64,000 nt of DNA. Origin: Xylophilus ampelinus. Lineage in GTDB: Bacteria > Pseudomonadota > Gammaproteobacteria > Burkholderiales > Burkholderiaceae_C. The DNA is taken from contig NZ_CABFMN010000093.1 of the NCBI RefSeq assembly GCF_901875635.1, positions 1 to 64,000 on the forward strand, written 5' to 3'. Within the stretch, counting starts at the first letter, position 1; every line of letters begins with the position of its first letter. Positions 16,618 through 25,054 of this stretch are shown here, one piece after another. The translations under genes were made by a program, and so were the position numbers. The notes under the pieces are model-generated. The model did not search any database. It was not told the origin of the DNA and worked only from the letters and a program-made list of their open reading frames with translations.

Positions 16618-16713
16618 CGGCGGACGCTGACGCCGGCCGTCGGCACTGCCCGAGGTTGACGGCGCGGCGTCCCCCTTAAAAAATGGACCGTTCCAGGAGA
16701 GTCAAGAGACGCC

Positions 16714-17217
16714 ATGCCAGCTTTGGAAGAGGCACTCGCGCGCGCTGCGGCGCTGCCCGACGATGCGCCGATCGAGCGCATCGACCGCTCCGTGCACGAA
16801 GTCCTGCGCCTCATGCGGGAGCATCTCGGGATGGATGTCGCATTCGTCTCGCGTGTGCACGCGGGCAGGCGCTACTTCGTGACCGTCGAGACACGCCAGG
16901 GCGCGGAGGTGATCGCCGAAGGCGAATCGGCGCCCGCCAGCGAGAGCTTTTGCCAGCGGGTGATCGACGGCCGCATGCCGGAGTGCGTGCCGAACGTCGC
17001 GAGGCTGCCCGACGCCGATTCCCTGCCGCGCACGCCCTACACCATCGGCACCCACCTGAGCACGCCGATCGTGCTGGGAGACGGCAGCACCTACGGCACG
17101 CTGTGCTGCTTCAGCTTCGAGGTGGCACCGCCCCTGCAAGATCGCGACCTCAAGCGCCTGCGCATGGCCGCCGACATGACGGCGCGGCTGATCGACAAGC
17201 GCCACGGCCGCGCCTGA
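16714..17217 (+). CDS. GAF-domain sensor protein
   Basis: A 167-residue single-domain protein. The sequence 'LMREHLGMDVAFVSRVHAGRR' (shown in part: HLGMDVAFVSRV) and the later 'SFCQRVIDGRMPE', 'HLSTPIVLGDGSTYGTLCCF' pattern are those of a GAF domain, which binds small ligands, haem or bilins. No output domain is attached, so it may act through a partner. A related protein lies at 62130-62720. The start ATG 16714 has CCAGGAGAG upstream at -18 and weaker GAGACG near it. Confidence 0.85.
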   Translation: MPALEEALARAAALPDDAPIERIDRSVHEVLRLMREHLGMDVAFVSRVHAGRRYFVTVETRQGAEVIAEGESAPASESFCQRVIDGRMPECVPNVARLPDADSLPRTPYTIGTHLSTPIVLGDGSTYGTLCCFSFEVAPPLQDRDLKRLRMAADMTARLIDKRHGRA

Positions 17218-17279
17218 GGGGCGCCGGGCGCGGCACGACAATCGGCGGTCCACGCGGCCGAGCCCTGCCGCGTTGGAGC

Positions 17280-17933
17280 ATGACACCCATGACGCCTGTC
17301 ACTCCCCCCGCCCCCGTCCTGAGCATCGACGAACTGCGCTTCGCCCATCGCGGCGAGCCGCCCTTGATCGAAGTCGCCTCGCTCGCCCTCCCCGCGGGCC
17401 TCACCCTGTTCGCCGGCGACACCGGCGCCGGCAAGACCACGCTGCTGCGCGTGCTGGCCGGCGAACTGCCCGCGCAGGGCCGGCTGGTGCTGGAGGGCAT
17501 CGATCTGGCCCAGGCACCCGAGGCCTACCGCCGCCAGGTGTTCCATGTCGATGCGCGCGATCCGGCGCTCGATGCGCTCACCCCCGCGGCCTGCACCGCG
17601 ACCTGGCGCGAGGGGGATGCCGGCTTCGACGCGGCACGATGGCCATCGCTCGTCGATGGCTTCGCGCTCGCGGAGCACATGGACAAGCGCATGGACATGC
17701 TCTCCACCGGCTCGCGCCGCAAGGTGGCGCTGGCCGCCGCGCTGGCCAGCGGCCGCGCACTGGTGCTGCTCGACGAGCCCACGGCCGCACTCGACAAGGC
17801 GTCGGTGCGGTGGCTGTGGCAGGTGCTGGGCGAGCGCGCGAGCCTCGGCATGCGGCAGGCCGTCGTCCTGGCCAGCAGCCTGCCCGTCGAGGGCCTGCCG
17901 CTGGCCGCAGCATTCACCCTTCCGCTTCGCTGA
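17280..17933 (+). CDS. Lone ABC-transporter ATP-binding protein
   Basis: A 217-residue ABC ATPase with Walker A GDTGAGKT, a divergent signature 'LSTGSRRK' (usual LSGGQ) and Walker B 'LVLLDEPTAALD'. The small size and the CcmA-like layout suggest an exporter or haem-export type subunit. No permease is next to it; instead its TGA overlaps the ATG of an exported 157-residue protein (TGATG). Start ATG 17280 is preceded by GGAG. The altered signature motif, with T for the first G and S-R-R in place of Q, could slow ATP turnover. Confidence 0.82.
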   Translation: MTPMTPVTPPAPVLSIDELRFAHRGEPPLIEVASLALPAGLTLFAGDTGAGKTTLLRVLAGELPAQGRLVLEGIDLAQAPEAYRRQVFHVDARDPALDALTPAACTATWREGDAGFDAARWPSLVDGFALAEHMDKRMDMLSTGSRRKVALAAALASGRALVLLDEPTAALDKASVRWLWQVLGERASLGMRQAVVLASSLPVEGLPLAAAFTLPLR

Positions 17934-18406
17934 TGCCGCCGCACGCTCACCTCCCGTCGTCCGACACCCGCCGCCGCTGGCTGCTGTGCGCTGCCGCCGC
18001 GGCCCTGCTACCGAGCGCGGCGACGGCCCAGGGCAAGGCCCCCGCCGCGCCCGTCGCCCGCGCGCCATGGCTGCGCGTGCGCTTCCCGCGGCGGGGCGGC
18101 ATGCGCCTGCTGCGCGGCCGGCTGCAGGCGCCGGCGCACAGCGTGCGCGACTACGTGATCCAGGGGCGCGCCGGGCAATCGCTCGAAGTGGAACTGGAGA
18201 CTCTGGCACCGGGCGCCTCCTTCAAGGTGCTCGGACCGCAACAGAAGGATGCGCTCTTCATGAGCGAGTTCTCTGCCCTGCCGCTGTGGCAAGGCCGCTT
18301 GAGCGCCGACGGCGACTACCGCGTGCGCGTCTCGCTCAACGCGGTGCAGCGTGCCCGCGGCGAGTCGATGGATTTCATCCTGCGGCTGGCACTGCGCGCC
18401 GCCTGA
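17933..18406 (+). CDS. Exported protein, possible g-type lysozyme inhibitor-like
   Basis: A 157-residue protein with a Tat-like or Sec signal ('DTRRRWLLCAAAAALLPSAATA', in part: TRRRWLLCAAAAAL). The mature region has 'LLRGRLQAPAHSVRDYVIQG', 'RAGQSLEVELE', 'FKVLGP' and a C-terminal 'GDYRVRVSLNAVQRARGE'. These resemble PliG-type inhibitors of g-type lysozyme ('YVL.AKAGQTLSV', 'GDY.IRV....AARRGE'). That match is from memory and moderate. It is translationally coupled to the ABC ATPase. Confidence 0.68.
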   Translation: MPPHAHLPSSDTRRRWLLCAAAAALLPSAATAQGKAPAAPVARAPWLRVRFPRRGGMRLLRGRLQAPAHSVRDYVIQGRAGQSLEVELETLAPGASFKVLGPQQKDALFMSEFSALPLWQGRLSADGDYRVRVSLNAVQRARGESMDFILRLALRAA

Positions 18407-18418
18407 AGGCCCGCCCCC

Positions 18419-20065
18419 TCAGGCGCGCGTGCCGGTGGCGCCATCGAGCGCCATGCGCACGCGCAACGCCAGATCCGACAGGCGGTACGGCTTCTTGAGG
18501 ATGTCGAACTCCGAGGGCGCGACCTGGTCGAGGTTGCCCATGTCGCGGTCGTAGCCGGTGGTCAGCAGCACGTGCACCGAGGGCAGCAGCCGCCGCATCT
18601 CGCGGGCGAGCGTGTAGCCGTTCATGCCGCCGGGCATCACGACGTCGGAGAACAGCAGGTCGGGCCTGCGGTCCTGCGGCAGCGAGCGCACCAGTTCCAG
18701 TGCGGCGCGCCCGGTGTCAGCCACGTGCACGCGGTAGCCCAGGCCTTCGAGCATGTCGCGCGCGAGTTCCGACACTTCGGGGCGGTCTTCCACCACCAGG
18801 ATGGTCTCGGTCCCGCCGCGCTCGTTGGGACGCGCGCCGCTATCGCCCTCGGCGCGCACTGCATTGCGCACGGCGGGAAAGAACATGCGCACCGTGGTGC
18901 CCTGCCCCTGCTCCGACGAGACCGTCGCCGTGCCCCCCGACTGCTTCGCGAAGCCGTACACCATCGACAGGCCCAGGCCCGTGCCCTTGCCCTCGTCCTT
19001 GGTGGTGAAGAACGGGTCCATCACCCGCGCGATGATCTCGGGCGCGATGCCGGTGCCGGTGTCGGTGACCGACAGCGCCGCATACGCGCCGGGGCGCAGG
19101 CCCGCGGGCAGCTCGCCGCAGTCGTCGCCCTCGCTGGCGGCTTCGACCGCACGCGTCTCGATGCGGATGCGCCCGCCCTCGGGCATGGCGTCGCGCGCGT
19201 TCACCAACACGTTGAGCAGCGCCACCTCGACCTGCGTGGTGTCGAGCTCGCAGTTGGGCAGGTCGGGCGCCAGGTCGAACTCGAGTTGGACCTGCTCTCC
19301 CAGCGTGCGCTGCACCAGCGCCGTCATGCCGGTGGCCAGCGTGTTGAGGTTGATGGTGCGCCCACGCAGCTTCTGCTTGCGCGAGAAGGCCAGCAGCTGC
19401 TGCGTGAGGGTCGACGCCTTGGTCACCGCGCTGCGGATGCTGCCGATGCCGCGGGCGAGGTCTTCTGGCCCGAGCTTGTTCAGGCGGGCCCGGGCGCCCA
19501 TCAGGTCGAGGTGGCCCGACATGACCTGCAGCAGGTTGTTGAAGTCGTGCGCGATGCCGCCGGTGAGCTGTCCCAGCGCCTCCATCTTCTGCGCCTGGGC
19601 GAGGCCCTCCTCCGCATCGCGGCGGCGGCTCACGTCGAGCTGCGAGGCGAAGAAGAACACCAGTTCGTCGCGGCGGTTGTAGACCGGCGAGATGAACAGC
19701 GCATTCCAGAAGGTCGAGCCGTCCTTGCGGTAGTTGAGTATCTCCAGCGAGATTTCGCGCCTCTCCTCGATTGCCTGGCGGATCGCCTGCACGGTCTGCC
19801 GGTCGGTCGCCGGGCCCTGCAGGAAGCGGCAGTTGTGGCCGACGATCTCGTCCTGCGTGTAGCCCGTCATCGCGATGAAGGCGCGGTTGGCGAAGACGAT
19901 GGGGTTGTCGGACTGCCGCGGATCGGTCACGAGCATGGGCATGCGCGTGGTCTCGATGGCGGCGAAGAAGATGTCGTCCTTGTGGGAGACGAATTCGGAG
20001 GGGCCGCCGTCCTCGATCTGCACGGGACTGCGGCCGGGAATCGGCGGTTTTTCGGGTTGACTCAT
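18419..20065 (-). CDS. LOV-domain hybrid histidine kinase with receiver (putative blue-light sensor)
   Basis: A 548-residue cytoplasmic protein. A PAS domain of LOV type occupies residues 30-145: the photoactive cysteine C79 sits in GHNCRFLQGP, the flavin-binding LOV signature. A histidine kinase follows, with phospho-acceptor H173 (GGIAHDFNNLL), N-box 'NVLVNARDAM', G boxes 'DTGTGIAP' and 'GKGTGLGLSMV'. A C-terminal receiver has its phospho-acceptor D474 in 'FSDVVMP'. Blue light should form a flavin-Cys79 adduct and alter kinase output. The start ATG 20065 removes an unlikely 67-residue extension. No obvious partner regulator is adjacent. The neighbour downstream is convergent. Confidence 0.92.
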   Translation of the reverse strand: MSQPEKPPIPGRSPVQIEDGGPSEFVSHKDDIFFAAIETTRMPMLVTDPRQSDNPIVFANRAFIAMTGYTQDEIVGHNCRFLQGPATDRQTVQAIRQAIEERREISLEILNYRKDGSTFWNALFISPVYNRRDELVFFFASQLDVSRRRDAEEGLAQAQKMEALGQLTGGIAHDFNNLLQVMSGHLDLMGARARLNKLGPEDLARGIGSIRSAVTKASTLTQQLLAFSRKQKLRGRTINLNTLATGMTALVQRTLGEQVQLEFDLAPDLPNCELDTTQVEVALLNVLVNARDAMPEGGRIRIETRAVEAASEGDDCGELPAGLRPGAYAALSVTDTGTGIAPEIIARVMDPFFTTKDEGKGTGLGLSMVYGFAKQSGGTATVSSEQGQGTTVRMFFPAVRNAVRAEGDSGARPNERGGTETILVVEDRPEVSELARDMLEGLGYRVHVADTGRAALELVRSLPQDRRPDLLFSDVVMPGGMNGYTLAREMRRLLPSVHVLLTTGYDRDMGNLDQVAPSEFDILKKPYRLSDLALRVRMALDGATGTRA

Positions 20066-20165
20066 AGGGCGCGGCCCGCAAGGGCGCCGGAGGATGCTAA
20101 AGAGGGTAATGTCCGCGTCCCGCACCGCCTGTCGGAGGAGGCCCCGGCCAGGCGTGCCGCGGGCG

Positions 20166-20486
20166 CTATTCGGGGCGCTTGTAGACCAGGCCCAGCACGG
20201 CGCCGTTCTCGTCGGCGGTGCACACGGCGCTGCGCTTCTGCGGGCCGACGGCGAGGTTGATGGCATAGACGCCGTCGCGGGGCGTGCTGCTGCTCATCAC
20301 AGCCACGCCCGCGGGCGGCACCTTGAACTCGCGCGCGGCCGCGGCCACGCAGTTCTTCACGCTGATGTCGGGCGTGCCGCCGACGCGTACGGCGGTGCTG
20401 CTGCACGCGGACAGGGCCAGGGCGGCCAGCGCCGCAATGCCGGCAGCGGCAAGCGACGCGGGTCCGAAGCGGTGGAGGGGGGTCAT
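20166..20486 (-). CDS. Small lipoprotein, function unknown
   Basis: A 106-residue protein with a lipobox 'LALSAC' (Cys at 28) followed by Ser-Ser-Thr, indicating a lipoprotein. The mature part has two further Cys residues (KNCVAAA and SAVCTAD), 'FKVPPAGVAVMSSS' and a 'YAINLAVG..KR.AVCTADENGAVLGL' core (shown with gaps). This resembles small outer-membrane or periplasmic proteins widely annotated as hypothetical in Burkholderiales. The start 20486 has AAGGAG seven bases upstream. It is probably monocistronic, lying between the LOV kinase and the FUSC transporter genes. Confidence 0.75.
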   Translation of the reverse strand: MTPLHRFGPASLAAAGIAALAALALSACSSTAVRVGGTPDISVKNCVAAAAREFKVPPAGVAVMSSSTPRDGVYAINLAVGPQKRSAVCTADENGAVLGLVYKRPE

Positions 20487-20643
20487 CGGCAACTCCTTGA
20501 AGGCTTGGGCCGCAGGCACGGGGGCCCGTCGGTTCGTATTGGAGTGCGGTCGACCCCGCCGGTTCGCCGGACGCCGCCAGCACGCGGCGCCGTCCGACGT
20601 CGCGCCGTCGAATGCTTCGTGGGCCTTGGAGGCGCCGCGGGGT

Positions 20644-22590
20644 TCAAGCGATTGGCTTCCACAGCGCGGCGCCCTCGCGCAGCGCATCGGCGGCGTCGTG
20701 CACGACCTGGCGCAACGCCGCGTCGTGCACCGCAGCGCCGGCCTGGAGTGCGGCCGCCGCGGCGCCCTCGGGATCCCGGTCGAAGGCCTGCAGGGCGCCC
20801 AGCACGGCGTCTAGCGCGGCGCCCTGCGGGTCGCCTTCGCCGCGGGTGTCGCGCGCGTCCTGCAGGGCGGTGACGGCATGGCCCAGGTTCAGCGCCGCCA
20901 GCAGCCCCTCCGGCGCGTCGCCGGAGCGGCCGGCGCGCTGCAGGTCCAGCAGCAGGCGCAGGATGCGCCGCGCCGTCTGTGCGTGCCACTCGCCCGCCAT
21001 GGCGGCGGCGCGCGCGCCCGGGTGGTCGAAGAGGCGTGCCACGTCGCGCCGGATGTGGCCGGCCAGCGCCTGCGAGCGCGCCGCCGAGCGGTCGGGCGCC
21101 AGCAGGCAGGCGCTGCCCACCAGCACCGCCCCCGTCATCAGCGCCGCAGCCCCGTTGAGGATCTCCGGCCCGCCCGCCGCCGGCATGCCGGCCTGGCTGC
21201 CGAGCATGAAGCACATGTTGGCATCCAGCGCCGGCATGGCGGTGTAGCGGCTCACGCGCGCCAGCGCGCCGATGACGATGAAGGGCACGATGCTCAACAC
21301 CAGCGACACCAGCCCGCCCACCTGCGGTTGCACCACGAAGCGGTAGAAGGTGGCAGCGACCACGCCCGCCGCCACGCCGGCGATGAGCTTGGGCGCCACC
21401 GCGCGCGGCGCCGGCAGCGTTCCCAGGACCATCGAGAAGATGCACACGCCCAGTGCCGCCAGCTCGGCCGCCGGCCATCCGGAGGCCAGGCCCACGGCCG
21501 CGGCGACGAAGGTGCCCAGCCCGGCCGCCACGGCGTTGCCGGCGGCGCGCTGCCAGTCGCGCTGGGGCATCAGGTAGGCGCTCGCGCGCGGTGCGAAACC
21601 GCGCTCGTCGGCGGCCGCGTCGACGCGCTGCGCGAAAAGGGCCTGTTCGGCGGCCACCAGCCAGGCCATGGCGCGGTGCACGCGTTCCTCGGGCGTGGTG
21701 GCGCCGCCGGGGAGCTGGGCCGGGTCCAGCGGCGCAGGCTCCCAGGGCGCAGCCTCGCGCAGGAGCGCGGCCTGGCTGGCCAGTTGGCCCGCCAGCGCGT
21801 CGGGCACCGGTTCGCCGCGAAGGCGCCGGGCGCGCAGCGCCGCCGTGGCGGCCATCAGCGCAATGGACGCCGCCACCAGCGCCGTCGTGTAGCGCAGGCG
21901 CCGGTAGCCTTCGACCGAGCCGGCGGCCACGGTGCGGGCGGCGGTGTCGACCTCGCCCATCTCGGTCAGTACGCGCCGTTCCAGCGCGGCCGTGTCGCGC
22001 GCCGGACGGCCGGCCGCGGCCTCGGCGGCAAAGCCCGCGGCGTCGGCCGCCAGGTGCCGCACGCGCTGGTAGAACTCGCGCCGCCGGGCCGAGGGCGTGA
22101 AGAAGCCCGTGACCAAGGTGACCACCACGACGCCGATCAGCGTGCATTCCACGCGCGCCACCGCCAGCGGCAGCAGCCGCTCCGGCGCCAGCACCGAAGG
22201 CAGCACCACCACGGCCGCCGTCATGCCGGCCATGAGCGCCGCATACGACACCACGCCGCGCAGCAGTGCCGCGGCCGCAGCACCGCCCGCCACCCACAGG
22301 CCCAGCAGGGCGAGCGCCGCATAGGGGCCGGGCACCGCGCGCAGGATGGCGAAACCGGCCGCCGCGCCGACCAGCGTGCCGACGATGCGAAAGAAGCCGC
22401 GCTCGATCAGCAGGCCGCGCGCGTTCTGCGCGACGACCCACACCGGCATCGCGGCCCAGTAGGCGTTGTGGACGTGAAAGGCCGCGGCGATGGCGAAGGC
22501 CAGCGTGGCAGCCACGGCCATGCGCAGCGCGAGGGCGGCGCCCGCTGCGTCGATGCCGAGGCGCCGGCCGACGGAGGCGAGCGTGGTCAT
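20644..22590 (-). CDS. FUSC-family (fusaric acid resistance/aromatic acid efflux) membrane protein
   Basis: A 648-residue inner-membrane protein with two hydrophobic blocks of about five to six helices (residues 20-170 and 350-500), separated and followed by helical cytoplasmic regions. This is the FUSC/YccS/AaeB layout for export of aromatic acids. The start 'MTTLASVGRRLGIDAAGAAL' at ATG 22590 is preferred; the longer frame (to 22725) begins inside repeat copy D. No membrane-fusion or outer-membrane partner is adjacent, so it may be a stand-alone exporter or a YccS-like protein. Confidence 0.82.
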   Translation of the reverse strand: MTTLASVGRRLGIDAAGAALALRMAVAATLAFAIAAAFHVHNAYWAAMPVWVVAQNARGLLIERGFFRIVGTLVGAAAGFAILRAVPGPYAALALLGLWVAGGAAAAALLRGVVSYAALMAGMTAAVVVLPSVLAPERLLPLAVARVECTLIGVVVVTLVTGFFTPSARRREFYQRVRHLAADAAGFAAEAAAGRPARDTAALERRVLTEMGEVDTAARTVAAGSVEGYRRLRYTTALVAASIALMAATAALRARRLRGEPVPDALAGQLASQAALLREAAPWEPAPLDPAQLPGGATTPEERVHRAMAWLVAAEQALFAQRVDAAADERGFAPRASAYLMPQRDWQRAAGNAVAAGLGTFVAAAVGLASGWPAAELAALGVCIFSMVLGTLPAPRAVAPKLIAGVAAGVVAATFYRFVVQPQVGGLVSLVLSIVPFIVIGALARVSRYTAMPALDANMCFMLGSQAGMPAAGGPEILNGAAALMTGAVLVGSACLLAPDRSAARSQALAGHIRRDVARLFDHPGARAAAMAGEWHAQTARRILRLLLDLQRAGRSGDAPEGLLAALNLGHAVTALQDARDTRGEGDPQGAALDAVLGALQAFDRDPEGAAAAALQAGAAVHDAALRQVVHDAADALREGAALWKPIA

Positions 22591-22711
22591 GGGGCGGATT
22601 GTCGACCGCGCCGCCACGCGACGCCCGGACGGGGGGCGATAGCGCAGCGCCCGACTGGGATGCGCGGCCCCGGGGCTCGCACGGCTGCGCGCACGCGCCG
22701 CGTACTTCTTT

Positions 22712-22769
22712 GCTCCTGAATTCATAGCTGCTCGCGCAGGAAGGACGGGCGCCGGAGGCAGATTTCATT
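22712..22769 (+). repeat. Dispersed intergenic repeat, copy D
   Basis: GCTCCTGAATTCATAGCTGC opens the element, followed by CTCGCGC-n-CGGGCGCCGGAGGC-n-ATTT. It lies between the divergent FUSC and TetR genes. Confidence 0.72.
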
Positions 22770-22805
22770 GCCGGTCCGGACGAGAGTTACATTTTTCCTC
22801 TTGCG

Positions 22806-22850
22806 CCATACCAATCGGTACGTATAGTCCATACCAACCAATCGGTATGG
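22806..22850. promoter_or_regulatory. Two TetR-type operator boxes overlapping the TetR start
   Basis: ACCAATCGGTA occurs at 22810-22820 and 22837-22847. The second copy lies in a larger palindrome CCATACC-n8-GGTATGG (22829-22850) covering the start codon. The boxes are 27 bases apart. The form TACC-n4-GGTA is a common TetR target, so autorepression of the next gene is likely. Confidence 0.72.
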
Positions 22851-23563
22851 CCATGAACACCCTTCCCTCCCCTGCACTCCCGTCGCGCACCCGGCTGCTC
22901 GACGCCGCGCTGCAGGTCATCCGCACCAAGGGCTACACCGCGACCACGGTCGACGAGATCTGCCAGGCCGCCGGCGTCACCAAGGGCAGTTTCTTCCACC
23001 ACTTCAAGGGCAAGGAAGACCTCGCGATCCAGGCCACGCTGCACTGGAGCGACGTCACCGGCGCCGCCTTCGCCGCGGCCGACTACCACCGCCTGCCCGA
23101 CCCGCGCGAGCGCGTGCTGGGCTACATCGACCTGCGCGCCGTCATGCTGGCCGGCGAGCTGCCCGACTTCACCTGCCTGCTCGGCACCATGGTGCAGGAA
23201 ACCTTCACCACCCACCCCGCCATCCGCGACGCCTGCAACGCCGGCATCGACGGGCACGCGCACACGGTGGCGGTGGACATCGCCGAGGCACAGGCGCTGT
23301 ACGTGCCCGACGCCACCTGGGACGCGCAGGAACTCGCGCTCTACACCCAGGCCGCGCTGCAGGGCGCCTTCGTGCTGGCCAAGGCGCAGGGCGGCGCGCA
23401 CATCGCGTCGGTCTGCGTGGCCCACCTGCGCGCCTACGTGCAGGCACTGCTCACGCCCGGTGCGGCGGTGGCGCTGGCTCCGCCGGTGGCGCCCGGCCGC
23501 ATCGACCCCCTTCCCGTTCCCGTTTCCGTTCCCGTTCCGTCCAACCAAGGAGACACACCATGA
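22847..23563 (+). CDS. TetR-family regulator
   Basis: A 238-residue repressor with a canonical helix-turn-helix at residues 15-60 ('LLDAALQVIRTKGYTATT', 'ICQAAGVTKGSFFHHFKGKEDL'). The ligand domain carries 'ELPDFTCLLGTMVQETFTT', as in TetR proteins that control small-molecule detoxification genes. It has a Pro/Val-rich tail (PVPVSVPVPS). Either ATG 22847 or 22853 could be used; the operator covers both. Its stop overlaps the next gene (ATGA), so it leads an operon of small enzymes and probably represses it. Confidence 0.87.
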   Translation: MAMNTLPSPALPSRTRLLDAALQVIRTKGYTATTVDEICQAAGVTKGSFFHHFKGKEDLAIQATLHWSDVTGAAFAAADYHRLPDPRERVLGYIDLRAVMLAGELPDFTCLLGTMVQETFTTHPAIRDACNAGIDGHAHTVAVDIAEAQALYVPDATWDAQELALYTQAALQGAFVLAKAQGGAHIASVCVAHLRAYVQALLTPGAAVALAPPVAPGRIDPLPVPVSVPVPSNQGDTP

Positions 23564-23919
23564 CCATGCACTACGTCGACGGCTTCGTGGCCGCCGTGCC
23601 CACCGCCAACCAGGAGAAGTACCGCGCGCATGCGGCCAAGGCGGCCGAGATGTTCAAGGAGTTCGGCGCGCTGTCCGTCGTCGAGTGCTGGGGCGACGAC
23701 GTGCCCGAAGGAAAGCTCACGTCGTTCACCCTGGCCGTCAAGCGCGAGCCCGACGAGGCCACCGTGTTCTCGTGGATCACCTGGCCGTCGAAGGAGGTGC
23801 GCGACGCGGCCTGGCAGAAGGTCATGGTCGACCCGCGCATGCAGCCCGACGCCAACCCCATGCCCTTCGACGGCAAGCGGATGATCTACGGCGGCTTCCG
23901 GATGATCGTCAACGCCTGA
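23560..23919 (+). CDS. DUF1428-family protein
   Basis: A 119-residue protein with the DUF1428 pattern: 'YVDGFVAAVPTANQEKY' at the N-terminus, 'AEMFKEFGALSVVECWGDDV' in the middle (parts shown) and 'MPFDGKRMIYGGFRMIV' at the end. The fold is a dimeric alpha-beta barrel, similar to YciI/ABM proteins; the function is unknown. The ATG overlaps the TetR stop by four bases and AAGGAG lies upstream. It is co-transcribed with TetR, SRPBCC and VOC genes. Confidence 0.85.
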   Translation: MTMHYVDGFVAAVPTANQEKYRAHAAKAAEMFKEFGALSVVECWGDDVPEGKLTSFTLAVKREPDEATVFSWITWPSKEVRDAAWQKVMVDPRMQPDANPMPFDGKRMIYGGFRMIVNA

Positions 23920-24039
23920 ACGCGGCGCGCACCCCCGGCCTTGAGGGGCCCGCGCTGCCCACCCTTTCTTCCCCCGAACTTGCGGCTTGCGCGGCTGCAG
24001 GCCTTTTCTCACCCTGCTTGTCCAACCCAGGAGCTCACC

Positions 24040-24549
24040 ATGACCGACACGACGAACCCCGATCCCTGCCGCAACGTCGCCGCGAGCGATGCCCATGCGC
24101 TGACCCTCACGCGCCTCTTCGACGCCACGCCGGAGCAGGTCTTCCGCGCCTGGACCGAGCCCGAGCTGCTCAAGCAGTGGTTCGTTCCGCGGCCATGGAC
24201 CATCGCCAGGGTGCAGCACGACCTGCGCCCCGGCGGCCAGTCGCTGGTCGTGATGCGCGACCCCGAGGGCAACGAATACCCCAACGACGGCGTGTTCCTG
24301 GAGATCGTGCCCCACCGCAAGCTCGTGTTCACGAACGCCTTCACGCCCGGCTGGGTGCCGGCCGATCCGCAGCCGATCAAGATGGTCGCGGTGGTGAGCT
24401 TCGAGCCCGAAGGCGAAGGCAAGACGCGCTACACCGCCACCGCCATGCACTGGAGCGCGGCCGACCGCGAGACGCACGAGAAGATGGGCTTCCACGAAGG
24501 CTGGGGCCAGTGTGCGGACCAGCTGGGCGAACTGCTCGCCAATCGCTGA
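24040..24549 (+). CDS. SRPBCC/AHSA1-domain protein
   Basis: A 169-residue protein of the START/SRPBCC fold. 'LTRLFDATPEQVFRAWTEPE' and 'LKQWFVPRPW' near residues 22-50 are the hallmark of the Aha1-like (AHSA1, CalC-like) group, and 'FTNAF.PGW' with 'TAMHWSAADRETHEKMGF' follows. The fold binds hydrophobic ligands in a deep pocket. AGGAG lies nine bases before ATG 24040. It follows the DUF1428 gene after a 120-base gap with no gene and sits in the TetR-led set. Confidence 0.85.
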   Translation: MTDTTNPDPCRNVAASDAHALTLTRLFDATPEQVFRAWTEPELLKQWFVPRPWTIARVQHDLRPGGQSLVVMRDPEGNEYPNDGVFLEIVPHRKLVFTNAFTPGWVPADPQPIKMVAVVSFEPEGEGKTRYTATAMHWSAADRETHEKMGFHEGWGQCADQLGELLANR

Positions 24550-24562
24550 GGAGCATCAGGCC

Positions 24563-25036
24563 ATGCGCAAGATCACGCCCTGCCTGTGGTTCGACTTCGA
24601 CGCCGAGGAGGCGGTGGCGCACTACATGCGCATCTTCCCGAACTCGCGCGTGCTCGAGACCTCGCACTACAACGATGCCACGCCCGACCTCAAGGGCAAG
24701 GTGCTGACGATCCGCTTCGAGATCGAAGGCCAGGAGCTGCTGGCGCTCAACGGCGGGCCGCAGTTCCCCTTCACCGAGGCGATCTCGCTGTCGGTGGACT
24801 GCGCCGAACAGGCCGAGGTCGACCGCCTGTGGGCCCAACTGAGCGAGGGCGGCTCCGAAGGCCCCTGTGGCTGGGTGAAGGACCGCTTCGGCCTGTCGTG
24901 GCAGATCGTGCCGCGGCCGATGATCGAGATGCTCCAGGGCCCCGACGCCGCCGGCGCGGCGCGCGCAGTGGCGGCCATGATGAAGATGGGCAAGCTCGAC
25001 ATCGCCGCCCTGCGCGCGGCGTACGAAGGCCGCTGA
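24563..25036 (+). CDS. PhnB-like VOC-family protein (3-demethylubiquinone-9 methyltransferase-like domain)
   Basis: A 157-residue VOC protein. The start 'ITPCLWFDFDAEEAVAHY' is typical of the PhnB/3-dmu-9_3-mt group, with 'SLSVDCAEQAEVDRLWAQL' and 'CGWVKDRFGLSWQIVPR' further on. Despite the Pfam name these are not methyltransferases; the role is unknown. GAGGAG lies eleven bases upstream. It is the last gene of the TetR-led set and its gene end faces a leftward small gene 18 bases away. Confidence 0.85.
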   Translation: MRKITPCLWFDFDAEEAVAHYMRIFPNSRVLETSHYNDATPDLKGKVLTIRFEIEGQELLALNGGPQFPFTEAISLSVDCAEQAEVDRLWAQLSEGGSEGPCGWVKDRFGLSWQIVPRPMIEMLQGPDAAGAARAVAAMMKMGKLDIAALRAAYEGR

Positions 25037-25054
25037 GACGCCAAGGCGCCGCGC

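Noticed and set aside
22590..22725. 45-residue N-terminal extension of the FUSC protein (start MNSGAKK)
   Set aside because: It starts within repeat copy D and is Arg/Pro-rich; the transporter fold starts at 22590.
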